A stretch of 64,000 nucleotides of DNA. Source: Lewinella sp. W8 (lineage in GTDB: Bacteria > Bacteroidota > Bacteroidia > Chitinophagales > Saprospiraceae). The notes under the pieces were generated by a model. The model was not told where the DNA came from. It searched no databases and saw only the letters and a list, made by a program, of their open reading frames with translations. Positions 35,585 to 44,098 of this stretch are shown here, one piece after another. Within the stretch, counting starts at the first letter, position 1; each line of letters opens with the position of its first letter. Where the stretch lies: positions 62,001-126,000 of the forward strand of contig NZ_SNAQ03000002.1 in NCBI RefSeq assembly GCF_004375085.3, written 5' to 3'. A program made the translations under genes and the position numbers.

Positions 35585-36286
35585 TTACGGCTTTCGCCAC
35601 GCCTCGGCGGTGTCCACCACCGCCAATACTCCGTAGTAAAGGGTGGCGCCCAGGCAAACGCCCCGCCAGAGCGGGCTCGGCTCCGGGTAGAGATAAACGT
35701 TCATCACCGCGGAGCCCACGAAGGCGACGGTCGCCAACAAGGTCAGTACCCACCAGCGTCCGCCCCGACTGGGATAAGCAAAATGCACCGGAATGAAGTG
35801 CAGTATCGCCAGGCCGAACACCAGGACGGCGAGGACGGTGGGCGCCATCCCCGGCACCACGAAGATGAATACGTAAACCGCCATGTTCCACATCACCGGA
35901 AAGCCGACAAAATGCTTCCCATCCTCGCTGACCATGCCCTCCAGGCCATAATAAATGGCCGCGGACAGCAGCATGGCGAAGCAGCAGGCCAGCCGCAATC
36001 CGTCCGGCATATCCACGGCTACGTAAAACAGATAGGCCGGCAGGATCGCGTAGGTAAAGAAATCGATGACGTAGTCGATCATTTTTCCGTCTACCCGGGG
36101 CAGGACTTCCCGGACCCGGGCCATCCGGGCGAAGGTGCCGTCGATGCCGTCCACCACCAGGGTTACCAACATCCAGAACATGGCTTCGCGGTAGTCTCCC
36201 GCTACGGCCGCCAATAACGCCATGAATCCCGCCAGCAGGCCGGAAGCCGTAAACAGGTGAACCGACCAGGCGAATACCTTTTGCAT
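35585..36286 (-). CDS. pcs: Phosphatidylcholine synthase
   Basis: 233 residues from the ATG at 36286 (MQKVFAWSVHLFTASG). It is a CDP-alcohol phosphatidyltransferase membrane protein: the catalytic Asp cluster is DGIDGTFARMARV, then LPRVDGKMIDYVIDF, spaced as in Pcs enzymes. KHFVGFPVMWN and multiple helices follow. Pcs condenses choline with CDP-diacylglycerol to phosphatidylcholine and CMP at the inner membrane. The divergent neighbour is a choline-transporter homologue, which supports the choline specificity. Confidence 0.9.
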   Translation of the reverse strand: MQKVFAWSVHLFTASGLLAGFMALLAAVAGDYREAMFWMLVTLVVDGIDGTFARMARVREVLPRVDGKMIDYVIDFFTYAILPAYLFYVAVDMPDGLRLACCFAMLLSAAIYYGLEGMVSEDGKHFVGFPVMWNMAVYVFIFVVPGMAPTVLAVLVFGLAILHFIPVHFAYPSRGGRWWVLTLLATVAFVGSAVMNVYLYPEPSPLWRGVCLGATLYYGVLAVVDTAEAWRKP

Positions 36287-36413
36287 GCTATTGTCCTTAT
36301 GTTGTGTGGCGGTAATGATAAGCAAACCCCGGCGACTTCACGACGGTCATTCCGTCAATTCGTTTTCTCTTGCGTTTCTTTACCCCCATACTCACTTCGC
36401 CTCCCGTCCCCCC

Positions 36414-37943
36414 ATGCGTCCCCTACTGCTCCTTCTTGCCCTCCTGTTTTCCGCTGCCGCCTACCTGTGGTGGACGGGGGAAAACGTCAACTGGCCGGCC
36501 TTCCTCAGCATGTCCGTTTTCTACGCGCTGGTTTACTACATTGGTGCCCGGGCCGCGAGCCGCCGGGAGCGGGAAGATAATGATGCCGAGGGCATCATGC
36601 TGGCCGGGCGGAACCTGCCGGTATGGATCGCCATTTTCACCATGAGCGCCACCTGGGTGGGCGGGGGCTTCATCAACGGAACGGCGGAATACACCGCCAC
36701 CCAGGGACTGGTCTGGGTGCAGGCCCCCTGGGGCTACGCCCTCTCCCTGGTAATCGGCGGACTGTTCTTCGCCCGCATCATGCGCCGACGGCGCTACCGG
36801 ACCATGCTCGACCCCCTCGAGGAACGCTACGGGAAACGGCTGACGGCCCTACTTTTCCTTCCGGCCCTGAGCGGAGAACTCTTCTGGACGGCAGCCATCC
36901 TTACCGCCCTGGGCGCCACCTTCGGAACGGTGCTGGGTATTGACCTGACCACGGCCATCCTACTGTCCGCCACCATTGCCGTTGCCTACACCGCCCTCGG
37001 TGGATTGTGGTCCGTTGCCCTGACGGACGTTCTCCAGTTGGCCATCCTGTTGGTGGGCCTGGCCATCATCGTCCCCTACGCCCTGAGCTACTCCGGAGGC
37101 TGGGACAACACCCTGGCGGCCTACCGGGAAAAATTCGGAGCCGCGGCTTCCCTCCTCCCCAGCCGGGAAGCCCTCGGGGATTACTATTTCACTTGGTGGG
37201 ACTATGCGCTCCTGCTGATCTTCGGCGGCATCCCCTGGCAGGTATACTTTCAGCGGGTGCTGGCCTCCCGCGACGAACGGACCGCCGTGCGGCTGAGCAT
37301 CATTGCCGGTGGGGTGTGCCTGCTGGCCGCCGTCGCTCCGGTGATCATCGGCATGGTATCCGCTACGGCAGATTGGTCCGCCGTGGCGGCCGGACCGCCA
37401 CCGGAGGCCGCCGCTACCCTCCCCTGGGTGGTGCGTTACCTGACCAACCCGGTGGTGGCCGTGGTGGGGCTGGGAGCCGTGGCGGCGGCGGTAATGTCCA
37501 GCGTGGACAGCAGCGTACTCTCCGCCAGTTCCATGGGCATCTGGAACGTTTACCGGCCGCTCGTCGACCCCGGCCTGCCCGACGGCAAGCTGGCCAAGCT
37601 CATCCAGCGGTGCATCTGGATTGTGGGCGTGGCCGCCACCCTGATCGCCTTTCAGGTGCAATCCGTCTACGCCCTGTGGTTTTTGTGTTCCGATTTCGTG
37701 TATTGCCTCCTGTTCCCGGCCCTCGTGTGCGCCCTGTTCGACCCTCGGGCCAATAAATGGGGCGCCCTGGCGGGGTTCCTGCTGGCCGCCTTCCTGCGCT
37801 TCGGCGGCGGGGACGAAACGCTGGGCATACCGGCCTACCTCCCTTACCCGACGGATTTCCCCTTCCGGACCCTGGCCATGGTCAGCGGGATGTCGGCCAT
37901 CATCATCGTGTCCAGGCTGGTGCCGGGTACGAAGAAGGGGTAA
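36414..37943 (+). CDS. Sodium:solute symporter of the high-affinity choline transporter (CHT/SLC5A7) type
   Basis: 509 residues from the ATG at 36414 (MRPLLLLLALLFSAAAYLWW). About 13 transmembrane helices are expected. Recalled segments of animal CHT1 line up closely: ATWVGGGFINGTAEY, YALSLVIGGLFFA, TMLDPLEERYGKR, ELFWTAAILTALGATFG, FGGIPWQVYFQRVLAS and GLGAVAAAVMSSVDSSVLSASSM. The family couples sodium to choline uptake. The gene is divergent from pcs across a 127-bp shared promoter region, so choline would feed phosphatidylcholine synthesis. A repeat element follows the stop. Confidence 0.9.
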   Translation: MRPLLLLLALLFSAAAYLWWTGENVNWPAFLSMSVFYALVYYIGARAASRREREDNDAEGIMLAGRNLPVWIAIFTMSATWVGGGFINGTAEYTATQGLVWVQAPWGYALSLVIGGLFFARIMRRRRYRTMLDPLEERYGKRLTALLFLPALSGELFWTAAILTALGATFGTVLGIDLTTAILLSATIAVAYTALGGLWSVALTDVLQLAILLVGLAIIVPYALSYSGGWDNTLAAYREKFGAAASLLPSREALGDYYFTWWDYALLLIFGGIPWQVYFQRVLASRDERTAVRLSIIAGGVCLLAAVAPVIIGMVSATADWSAVAAGPPPEAAATLPWVVRYLTNPVVAVVGLGAVAAAVMSSVDSSVLSASSMGIWNVYRPLVDPGLPDGKLAKLIQRCIWIVGVAATLIAFQVQSVYALWFLCSDFVYCLLFPALVCALFDPRANKWGALAGFLLAAFLRFGGGDETLGIPAYLPYPTDFPFRTLAMVSGMSAIIIVSRLVPGTKKG

Positions 37944-37953
37944 ACGTTGGTTT

Positions 37954-38155
37954 GGGCGCGGCGCGCAGGTGCCGTCGATTTTTGGTTTGGCCGTGAGCAG
38001 TAGAGACAAGGCATGCCCTCAATGGGTGACGGTGGGCCCTGGGGTTACTTTGGAGACAAGGCATGCCTTGTCTCTACTGCATGCCTTGTCTCTACTGCAT
38101 GCCTTGTCTCTGGACCATTGCCGCACCAATCTCTCGGCACCTGCGGTAATCGCCC
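37954..38155. repeat. Palindrome-containing repeat element with 18-bp tandem units
   Basis: The left end is GGGCGCGGCGCGCAGGTGCC; the right end GGCACCTGCGGTAATCGCCC is its imperfect inverse. Inside are a half copy (37999-38018) and a full 22-bp copy (38053-38074) of a palindrome with half-site GAGACAAGGCA, then three tandem 18-bp units beginning GCATGCCTTGTCTCTACT (38061, 38079, 38097). The same palindrome occurs at 60964-60987. It fills the gap between the choline transporter and the beta-helix gene. Confidence 0.7.
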
Positions 38156-38159
38156 GATA

Positions 38160-41100
38160 CTATTGCTTTATCAAACGAACCGTCCGGCGTTGTTTGGCCT
38201 GTGTTTCTTCGATAAAATATAACCCTGGAGGCAATTCGGTGAGGTCCCAGCTTACGGTTCCGGGCTGTAAGATTTTCCAGCTTTGGATTTCCCGGCCATT
38301 GAGGTCCAGCAGACGATAATCAGCCCTGACGGCCCGTAGGCTTATCCAATCGGTAAACGGATTGGGAAAGGCTACCAGTTCGGTAAATTCACTGTTCTGG
38401 CTCCAGTTAAGAATGGCCGATAACGAAAACGTCCCGTCCGTATCAACCTGTCGCAGACGGTAGTAATTCTGGCCGGCGATCGGTGACTCATCCAGCCACA
38501 TATACTCCCTTATCCCAGTGCTGTTCCCCGCTGCCCGGACCGAGCCAATGGGCGTGAATGACATTCCGTCTCCAGACCGCTCCACCCAAAAGTAGTCGCT
38601 GTTTACTTCGCTAATGGTACTCCAATGCAGGAGGGCAGTCCCTGCTTTGACGCCATCACTAACGCCAAAGGACAGCCACTCCACGGGCAATGCGGTAAAG
38701 GGAGACTCATAGGCGCCGATGTCCATTTCACCACCTTGCACTCGGAGATTCCCCAAGAGGTCAATTCCGAGAAAAGGTACGTGGAAAGCATCGCCCGCAT
38801 CTACGGCCGGAGAGCTTGCCTGGAGTTGGTAGTTTCCGTTAGGATTAACGAAGCGGGGGTCCTGGGCGAAGAGAGTCTGTTGGCAGGTGGTCTGAGCCGG
38901 ACAGCTGGCGGCTTCAATGAGGCAATTGACCAGGTCGTGATTCTGGCTGGCGGGGCCCAACTTAAAGTCATCACCACTCACTGCAGGGCTCCAGACGATG
39001 CTGCTTTGGAGGTCAATTTCCGCCCCGCCAGCCGAGCCGATGCACTGGGCATTACCCACGCCAGCCGACTGGTTGACTAAAGTACTGGCGTTAATCCTTA
39101 CCCTAGTATTTAGGCCAGAGAGGTAGAGCCCTCCCCCGAAGAGCGCCGAGTTACCTTCAAAAAGGCAGACATCAAATGCAGGGGCTTGCTCGCCGTCACC
39201 TTCTACGTAAACCGCCCCGCCAAAGCCCGAACATTCGTTCTCGATGAATTCGCAAAAGAGGAATCCCGTATTATCGGTGGTTAAGCCAACGTTTTTACTC
39301 AGCTGCACTGCACCGCCATTGGTGCCACTCTGATTCATTTCAAAGCGGCAATTGGCAGCTTCTAACTGGCCAAAGCTTGAGTAAATGGCTCCGCCACCTG
39401 CGGTAACGCTATTCCCACTAAACTCACACCGACTAAAGGTGGGGCGGGATAAAGCGCCGGACGACTGACTGCGGTTGTAAAAAGCGCCGCCCTCCAACGC
39501 TTGGTTATTGCGAAAAACGCACTCAAAGAAAGCGGGATTGGAGACGCCACTGGCGACGCCATCGTTGTACACCCCACCTCCACTGGCTACTTGGCTGCCG
39601 AAATTCCCGGTGGCGTTAGCGTTACCATCTTGGATAAATAAGCCATCGAAGTGTCCCCCAGTAGCGAGGCCCTCAATGGTCAGGACTGTGTATACATTGT
39701 CGTTAGCATTTCCAACTACACCGATATCACCGCTTAAAATTACGGGGTTGGCGGTGATGTTTCGTTGGAGAAAAGTCGTTTCCGTACCGGCGAAGCCTCC
39801 ATATATTTTGACGGCCACGTCAACGTAGAAAGTATTATCTCGGGGGTTGACAGCAGGGCTTCCGGACGTCCCCAATCGAGGTTTGTAGGTCCCTTCGGCC
39901 ATCCAAATTTCTTCGATCATTCCACATTGGCTCGCGCGGAACAGTGCCAGAGCGTCGTCTAGGGTGGTGAACGCATTGGCCCAGGAGGTGCCGTCTTGGT
40001 TACCATTCGTAGCGTCGAGATCTACGTAGACGACCTTACCGGTGGGGCAGCAGGAACCCGACTGTCGCTCGAGCGCCCCAAGGTCAGGTGCCCCGCCCCT
40101 GGTACGGGGATTCCCCACATGATCCGTATTGAAGCTCACCCCAACACCCGCGTCTACGGCTGGAGAACAGGTCTGTAGTTCGAAATTATCGTTTGCGGGG
40201 TCAATGAACTGAGGGTCAGTATTGAATTGGACTCCAGCAACGCAGGTCACCCCTGGCGGGCAACTGGCCTCGGGAATGATACAGGCCTGCATTTGGATGT
40301 CTGGAAAGGCGAGGTGGCTGGCATTGACGGACTTACTCTCATCAAAAGCGCAGTTTAAAAATATCATGGGGCCACGGCCATCGTCAAAATATACGGGATG
40401 TACGGCTTCGCCTAAATTCTGGAAAACCTGGTTATTGTAGAAGCTGCCGTTTACACAAGTCAAATTACCCGTAGCGGGGTCATCGTAGGCAATAGCAGCC
40501 CCATTAACCAGGGCGGTGTTACTATCAAAAATGGGGTTAATAAAATTAATGGTCGTGTTGCCGTTATCCCCGAAAGAATAAAACCCTCCACCGTACTGGC
40601 TGGCGCTGTTCTCCCGAAAAGTACAATCGACGAAAAACGGGCTGGCCTCGCCGGTCCCGTTCCTGGGTTCATTATAAAAGGCACCGCCGAGTCTTGCACC
40701 ATTATTGCGAAAGACTACTTTATCCAGGATCGGGGAATAACCATTAGAATTGGTAACCGTAGTGCTGGACACATTGTACCAACCGCCACCATTTTTCAGT
40801 TCGTCGCTGCCACCATCAGCATTTCCATCCTGTACGTAAAGGTTCTGGAAAGTTCCGTCTCCGAGATTTTCGGTGTGGACGACGGAATAGGCATTATCAC
40901 TACCGTTGCCCTGGACGCCGATATCTCCGGAGAGGATGGTGGGGTTGTCCAGGCTGGCCTGGTCCAGGCCGGGGTTGCCGGTATTCGGGAAGCCGCCGAC
41001 GATGGTCAAATCATTATGATCAATAAAGAAGGTGCGGGTACGGGGGTCTGCGGGGGAGGCGTTGCCGGTTTTATCCTTTGTTGGCAGGTAGGTGCCTTCG

Positions 41101-43796
41101 GCTACCCAGATATGGTATACGTTCGGGCAGTTTCCACTCTTGAATTCATCCAGGGCGTCCTGAAGGCTCGTGAAGGCATCGGCCCAGCTGGTACCGTTAT
41201 TTGCGCCGGTGGCGCTGGCGTTAACGAAGAAAGCATTTCCGGCGGGGCAGCAGCCAGCGTTACCGCTGTATTCGTCATAGCCGATGTCAGAAGCAGTGCC
41301 CAGGCTGCGGCTATCTCCCTCAAAATCGGTTGTGATGCGAAAATCAGGAAATGCCCCCATGTCTACCGCCGGAGAGCAGGCCGTCAGGCGGTAATTCCCC
41401 GCAGCAGGGTTTTCTAGTAAGGGGTCAACTCCGAAAAGAGATTCATCGCAAAGCACAGAGGTAGGGCAGCTACTTTCCTCCACAAGGCAATACTCCATAT
41501 GGAAATACCAGGTCTCACTAGAGGGAAAATTAGACCCATTGCCCCAAAAAAGGGAATTTTCCAACTCAATTCTATCGAGTTCATGTAACCACCCCGTAAT
41601 GTCAATAGCATTTCCGTTCGTGGAACTGTTTCCGTAGAAAGTTCCACTCTTTATTGTCAAGCCATCTCCAGTTATTTGATCGTAGGCGATGGCACTACCA
41701 CCAAAAGGAGCAAGGTTTTGCTCAAACAATGGGTTAAGCAGGTCAATTCTCCCATGTGGAGCACTCCCAGTTCCAGCATGTATATATATACCTCCCCCCC
41801 AGCCTCCATTGGCTTCATTCCGTTGAAAGGTGCAATGCAAAAATTGATGGTCAAAACCTTGCACAATAGTAGAGGCAGTTCCATCCAGGTACACCGCACC
41901 ACCATCTAGTTGAGCCGTGTTCTCCCGAAAGAGCGCCCGCTCAAAACGAGTCACATGGTAAAAGTATCCCTGTTGCTCGACCATGTAGAACGCCCCTCCC
42001 CGAATTGCATGATTTCGCTCAAACTTTAGATTGGTCAGGGTGATAAAATCATCATCAAACTGAGTGCATTTGGTAAAGAGTCCACCGCCATAACTGTCTT
42101 CGCTTCCGGCTTGCCCGTCGGCACGCCCCCCCGTAATCGTCAAGCCGTCCATACTGAAGCCGTTTAGTGGTTCTGCGTACATTACATGATACGCATTGTC
42201 ACTACTGGAGCTGCTGCCGATATTACCACTCAGCACGGTGGTGTTTTGCTCGGGGTTGCGCTGATTCCGGCTCGTTTCCCCCCCGGCAAACCCACCGTAA
42301 ATTGCGGCGGGCTCAGCAGACCGAGGGATATAAAAGGTTTTTTTCCTTGGATTCGAAGGGTTCGCATTTCCGGCGGCGTCTCTGGTGGGTAGGTACACCC
42401 CGTCAGCCACCCATATTTCCCGATTAAGGCAATCAGTGTTATTCCACTCGTCCAGGGCGTCCTGGAAATCGGTGAAGGCATGTTGCCAGGAGGAGCCATC
42501 GTTATTTCCGCTGGCGTTTTGGTCAACGTACAGGACGCTATTGTTTGGATCACAACAAGGTGGACCAAGGTATTCGTGGGCACCAAGGGTGGCGGCGGAG
42601 CCCACGGCCCGCGAATCCCCGTTGTAATCTACCGCCGTTACCACGTTGGGGTCCGCAGGAAGATGAATTACGGGAGAACAATCCTGCAGGTCAAAATTGC
42701 GATCGACAAAGGGACTCACAAATAACGGATCAATCCCCAGAGCAATACCAACCGCCTGCTGACAGTCAATTAGGGCTGGGCAGGTAGCCACATCCAAGGC
42801 GCTGTAGGAAAGGCTGAACTCGGCTTGGTTACCGGAAGCATCGGAAAATAAGGCACCGCGGGTGTCAGTAATAATCGAATTCCTAATTTCTGGAGCCTCC
42901 TGTCCGGAGTCCCAGTAAACAATTGTACCTACCCCCCCTTCTGATTCTGCGCGACTGAAGTTAAAAGTGCAGTGGTTAAAGTTGATCAAGCCTGCATCAG
43001 CATCGTCTAAAGCAAATACACCGCCTCCATTCACTCCGTAATTGCCATCAAAAATAGTATTTTCGACCAGCAAGTTGATGGTACTTAAATCACCCGCAGA
43101 ATATATTGCCCCGCCGTATTCTGAAGCAGCATTAGTGAAAAAACTCGACCTTTCGATACTCATGGTCAATTCTCCCCCAACCCCGTACTGATATATGCCG
43201 CCGCCATACGTTGCTCGGTTTTCCTGGAGTCGGCACTGGTCCAGCAGCACACCGCAAAATCCTCCGCCGGAGGTTTCTTGGTAGATGCCTCCGCCCCTGC
43301 TTCGCAAAAAACCAACGCCATCTGCGGTCCCACCGCTAATGTAGCAACCAAGGAGTTCCACCTGAGCACCATCAATGTGTACGACGGTATAAAGGTTATC
43401 AAACCTGCTCAGCGGATCCCCAATTTCCCCGCTGAGTCTGGTCACGTGATTGTCCGTATTCCGCAGTAGTAAGCTAGGGGAGCCCGACGGAGGGAATCCT
43501 CCATAAATTTTTATGTCTTTATTGATGAAAAAGGTACGGTCACGGGTGTCCGTGGGGTTTTGGCCACTACGGTCCACGGTCGGTACATAGGTGCCCTCTG
43601 CCACCCAGATTTCGTCACCATCAAGGGCCGCATCAAGGGCGGGTTGCAGGCTGAAGAATGCCGTAGCCCAGCTGGTGCCAGTATTGGCATCACTACCCGA
43701 AACCTGGTTTACGTAATAGGTCGTCTGGCCAAACATAGGTATGGACAACCAGAAGAACAACAGGACTAAGAAAAAGAAAAATGCTGTGCGTTTCAT
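38160..43796 (-). CDS. Giant parallel beta-helix surface protein, T9SS type A cargo
   Basis: 1878 residues. Signal peptide at 1-23. Four homologous modules of about 400-430 residues begin near residues 24, 418, 851 and 1253. Each opens with a YVDxxASGxNxGTSWxxAF motif, then IWVAEGTYxPT, IYGGF and LSGDIG, followed by glycine/asparagine-rich beta-helix rungs (YGGGIY, GGAIY) and an SPAVDAG-type closing segment. This is the polymorphic-outer-membrane/choice-of-anchor-Q style. The end has a LPVEWLSFGV linker domain and a T9SS sorting domain (FPNPFTDWISLR, LLDLNGREI, PGLYFIEE). Likely role: adhesin or glycan-binding surface filament. It is divergent from a hybrid sensor regulator. Confidence 0.9.
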   Translation of the reverse strand: MKRTAFFFFLVLLFFWLSIPMFGQTTYYVNQVSGSDANTGTSWATAFFSLQPALDAALDGDEIWVAEGTYVPTVDRSGQNPTDTRDRTFFINKDIKIYGGFPPSGSPSLLLRNTDNHVTRLSGEIGDPLSRFDNLYTVVHIDGAQVELLGCYISGGTADGVGFLRSRGGGIYQETSGGGFCGVLLDQCRLQENRATYGGGIYQYGVGGELTMSIERSSFFTNAASEYGGAIYSAGDLSTINLLVENTIFDGNYGVNGGGVFALDDADAGLINFNHCTFNFSRAESEGGVGTIVYWDSGQEAPEIRNSIITDTRGALFSDASGNQAEFSLSYSALDVATCPALIDCQQAVGIALGIDPLFVSPFVDRNFDLQDCSPVIHLPADPNVVTAVDYNGDSRAVGSAATLGAHEYLGPPCCDPNNSVLYVDQNASGNNDGSSWQHAFTDFQDALDEWNNTDCLNREIWVADGVYLPTRDAAGNANPSNPRKKTFYIPRSAEPAAIYGGFAGGETSRNQRNPEQNTTVLSGNIGSSSSSDNAYHVMYAEPLNGFSMDGLTITGGRADGQAGSEDSYGGGLFTKCTQFDDDFITLTNLKFERNHAIRGGAFYMVEQQGYFYHVTRFERALFRENTAQLDGGAVYLDGTASTIVQGFDHQFLHCTFQRNEANGGWGGGIYIHAGTGSAPHGRIDLLNPLFEQNLAPFGGSAIAYDQITGDGLTIKSGTFYGNSSTNGNAIDITGWLHELDRIELENSLFWGNGSNFPSSETWYFHMEYCLVEESSCPTSVLCDESLFGVDPLLENPAAGNYRLTACSPAVDMGAFPDFRITTDFEGDSRSLGTASDIGYDEYSGNAGCCPAGNAFFVNASATGANNGTSWADAFTSLQDALDEFKSGNCPNVYHIWVAEGTYLPTKDKTGNASPADPRTRTFFIDHNDLTIVGGFPNTGNPGLDQASLDNPTILSGDIGVQGNGSDNAYSVVHTENLGDGTFQNLYVQDGNADGGSDELKNGGGWYNVSSTTVTNSNGYSPILDKVVFRNNGARLGGAFYNEPRNGTGEASPFFVDCTFRENSASQYGGGFYSFGDNGNTTINFINPIFDSNTALVNGAAIAYDDPATGNLTCVNGSFYNNQVFQNLGEAVHPVYFDDGRGPMIFLNCAFDESKSVNASHLAFPDIQMQACIIPEASCPPGVTCVAGVQFNTDPQFIDPANDNFELQTCSPAVDAGVGVSFNTDHVGNPRTRGGAPDLGALERQSGSCCPTGKVVYVDLDATNGNQDGTSWANAFTTLDDALALFRASQCGMIEEIWMAEGTYKPRLGTSGSPAVNPRDNTFYVDVAVKIYGGFAGTETTFLQRNITANPVILSGDIGVVGNANDNVYTVLTIEGLATGGHFDGLFIQDGNANATGNFGSQVASGGGVYNDGVASGVSNPAFFECVFRNNQALEGGAFYNRSQSSGALSRPTFSRCEFSGNSVTAGGGAIYSSFGQLEAANCRFEMNQSGTNGGAVQLSKNVGLTTDNTGFLFCEFIENECSGFGGAVYVEGDGEQAPAFDVCLFEGNSALFGGGLYLSGLNTRVRINASTLVNQSAGVGNAQCIGSAGGAEIDLQSSIVWSPAVSGDDFKLGPASQNHDLVNCLIEAASCPAQTTCQQTLFAQDPRFVNPNGNYQLQASSPAVDAGDAFHVPFLGIDLLGNLRVQGGEMDIGAYESPFTALPVEWLSFGVSDGVKAGTALLHWSTISEVNSDYFWVERSGDGMSFTPIGSVRAAGNSTGIREYMWLDESPIAGQNYYRLRQVDTDGTFSLSAILNWSQNSEFTELVAFPNPFTDWISLRAVRADYRLLDLNGREIQSWKILQPGTVSWDLTELPPGLYFIEETQAKQRRTVRLIKQ

Positions 43797-44098
43797 GCGT
43801 AGGGGTTCTCGAACCGAACCGAAGGCTCGGCAGAATTAATGAAAATCCCCCCGGCCCGTCAGCCGGGGGAACGCACAGCTGTTTTCCCATCAGGAAAACT
43901 TAGCGAGAAGAGATTGCCGGTGGGTTTTAAGGTCCGGCGGGTACTAGCCAAAGACTGGGTCGTCACGATATCCTTACGTAAGGGATATTCAGCTGTGCAA
44001 ATTATCTTTCGCAAGATTGGAGCAAACCCACCTGGCCCCGTTGCCCATTTTAGACACATCCTTGTCCATTTCAGACAGCCACTGAAAATCAATTACTT
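43797..44098. promoter_or_regulatory. Divergent control region between the beta-helix gene and hybrid sensor
   Basis: This 302-bp gap holds three signals. A CCCCCGGC/GCCGGGGG hairpin lies at about 43849-43869, in the 5' leader side of the beta-helix gene. A near-palindrome ATATCCTTACGTAAGGGATAT lies near 43969-43989. A 12-bp direct repeat CCATTTYAGACA occurs at 44045-44056 and 44066-44077, exactly 21 bases (two helical turns) apart, 22 bases before the sensor ATG. The direct repeat is the best candidate operator, possibly bound by the sensor's own AraC-type domain. Confidence 0.45.

Noticed and set aside
36960-38009. 349-codon minus-strand frame over the choline transporter
   Set aside because: Antisense shadow; the plus strand is a well-conserved SLC5-type transporter.
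38061-38114. Three short tandem units that could suggest a CRISPR array
   Set aside because: The 18-bp units are directly adjacent with no spacers, derive from a palindrome found elsewhere, and no cas gene is nearby.
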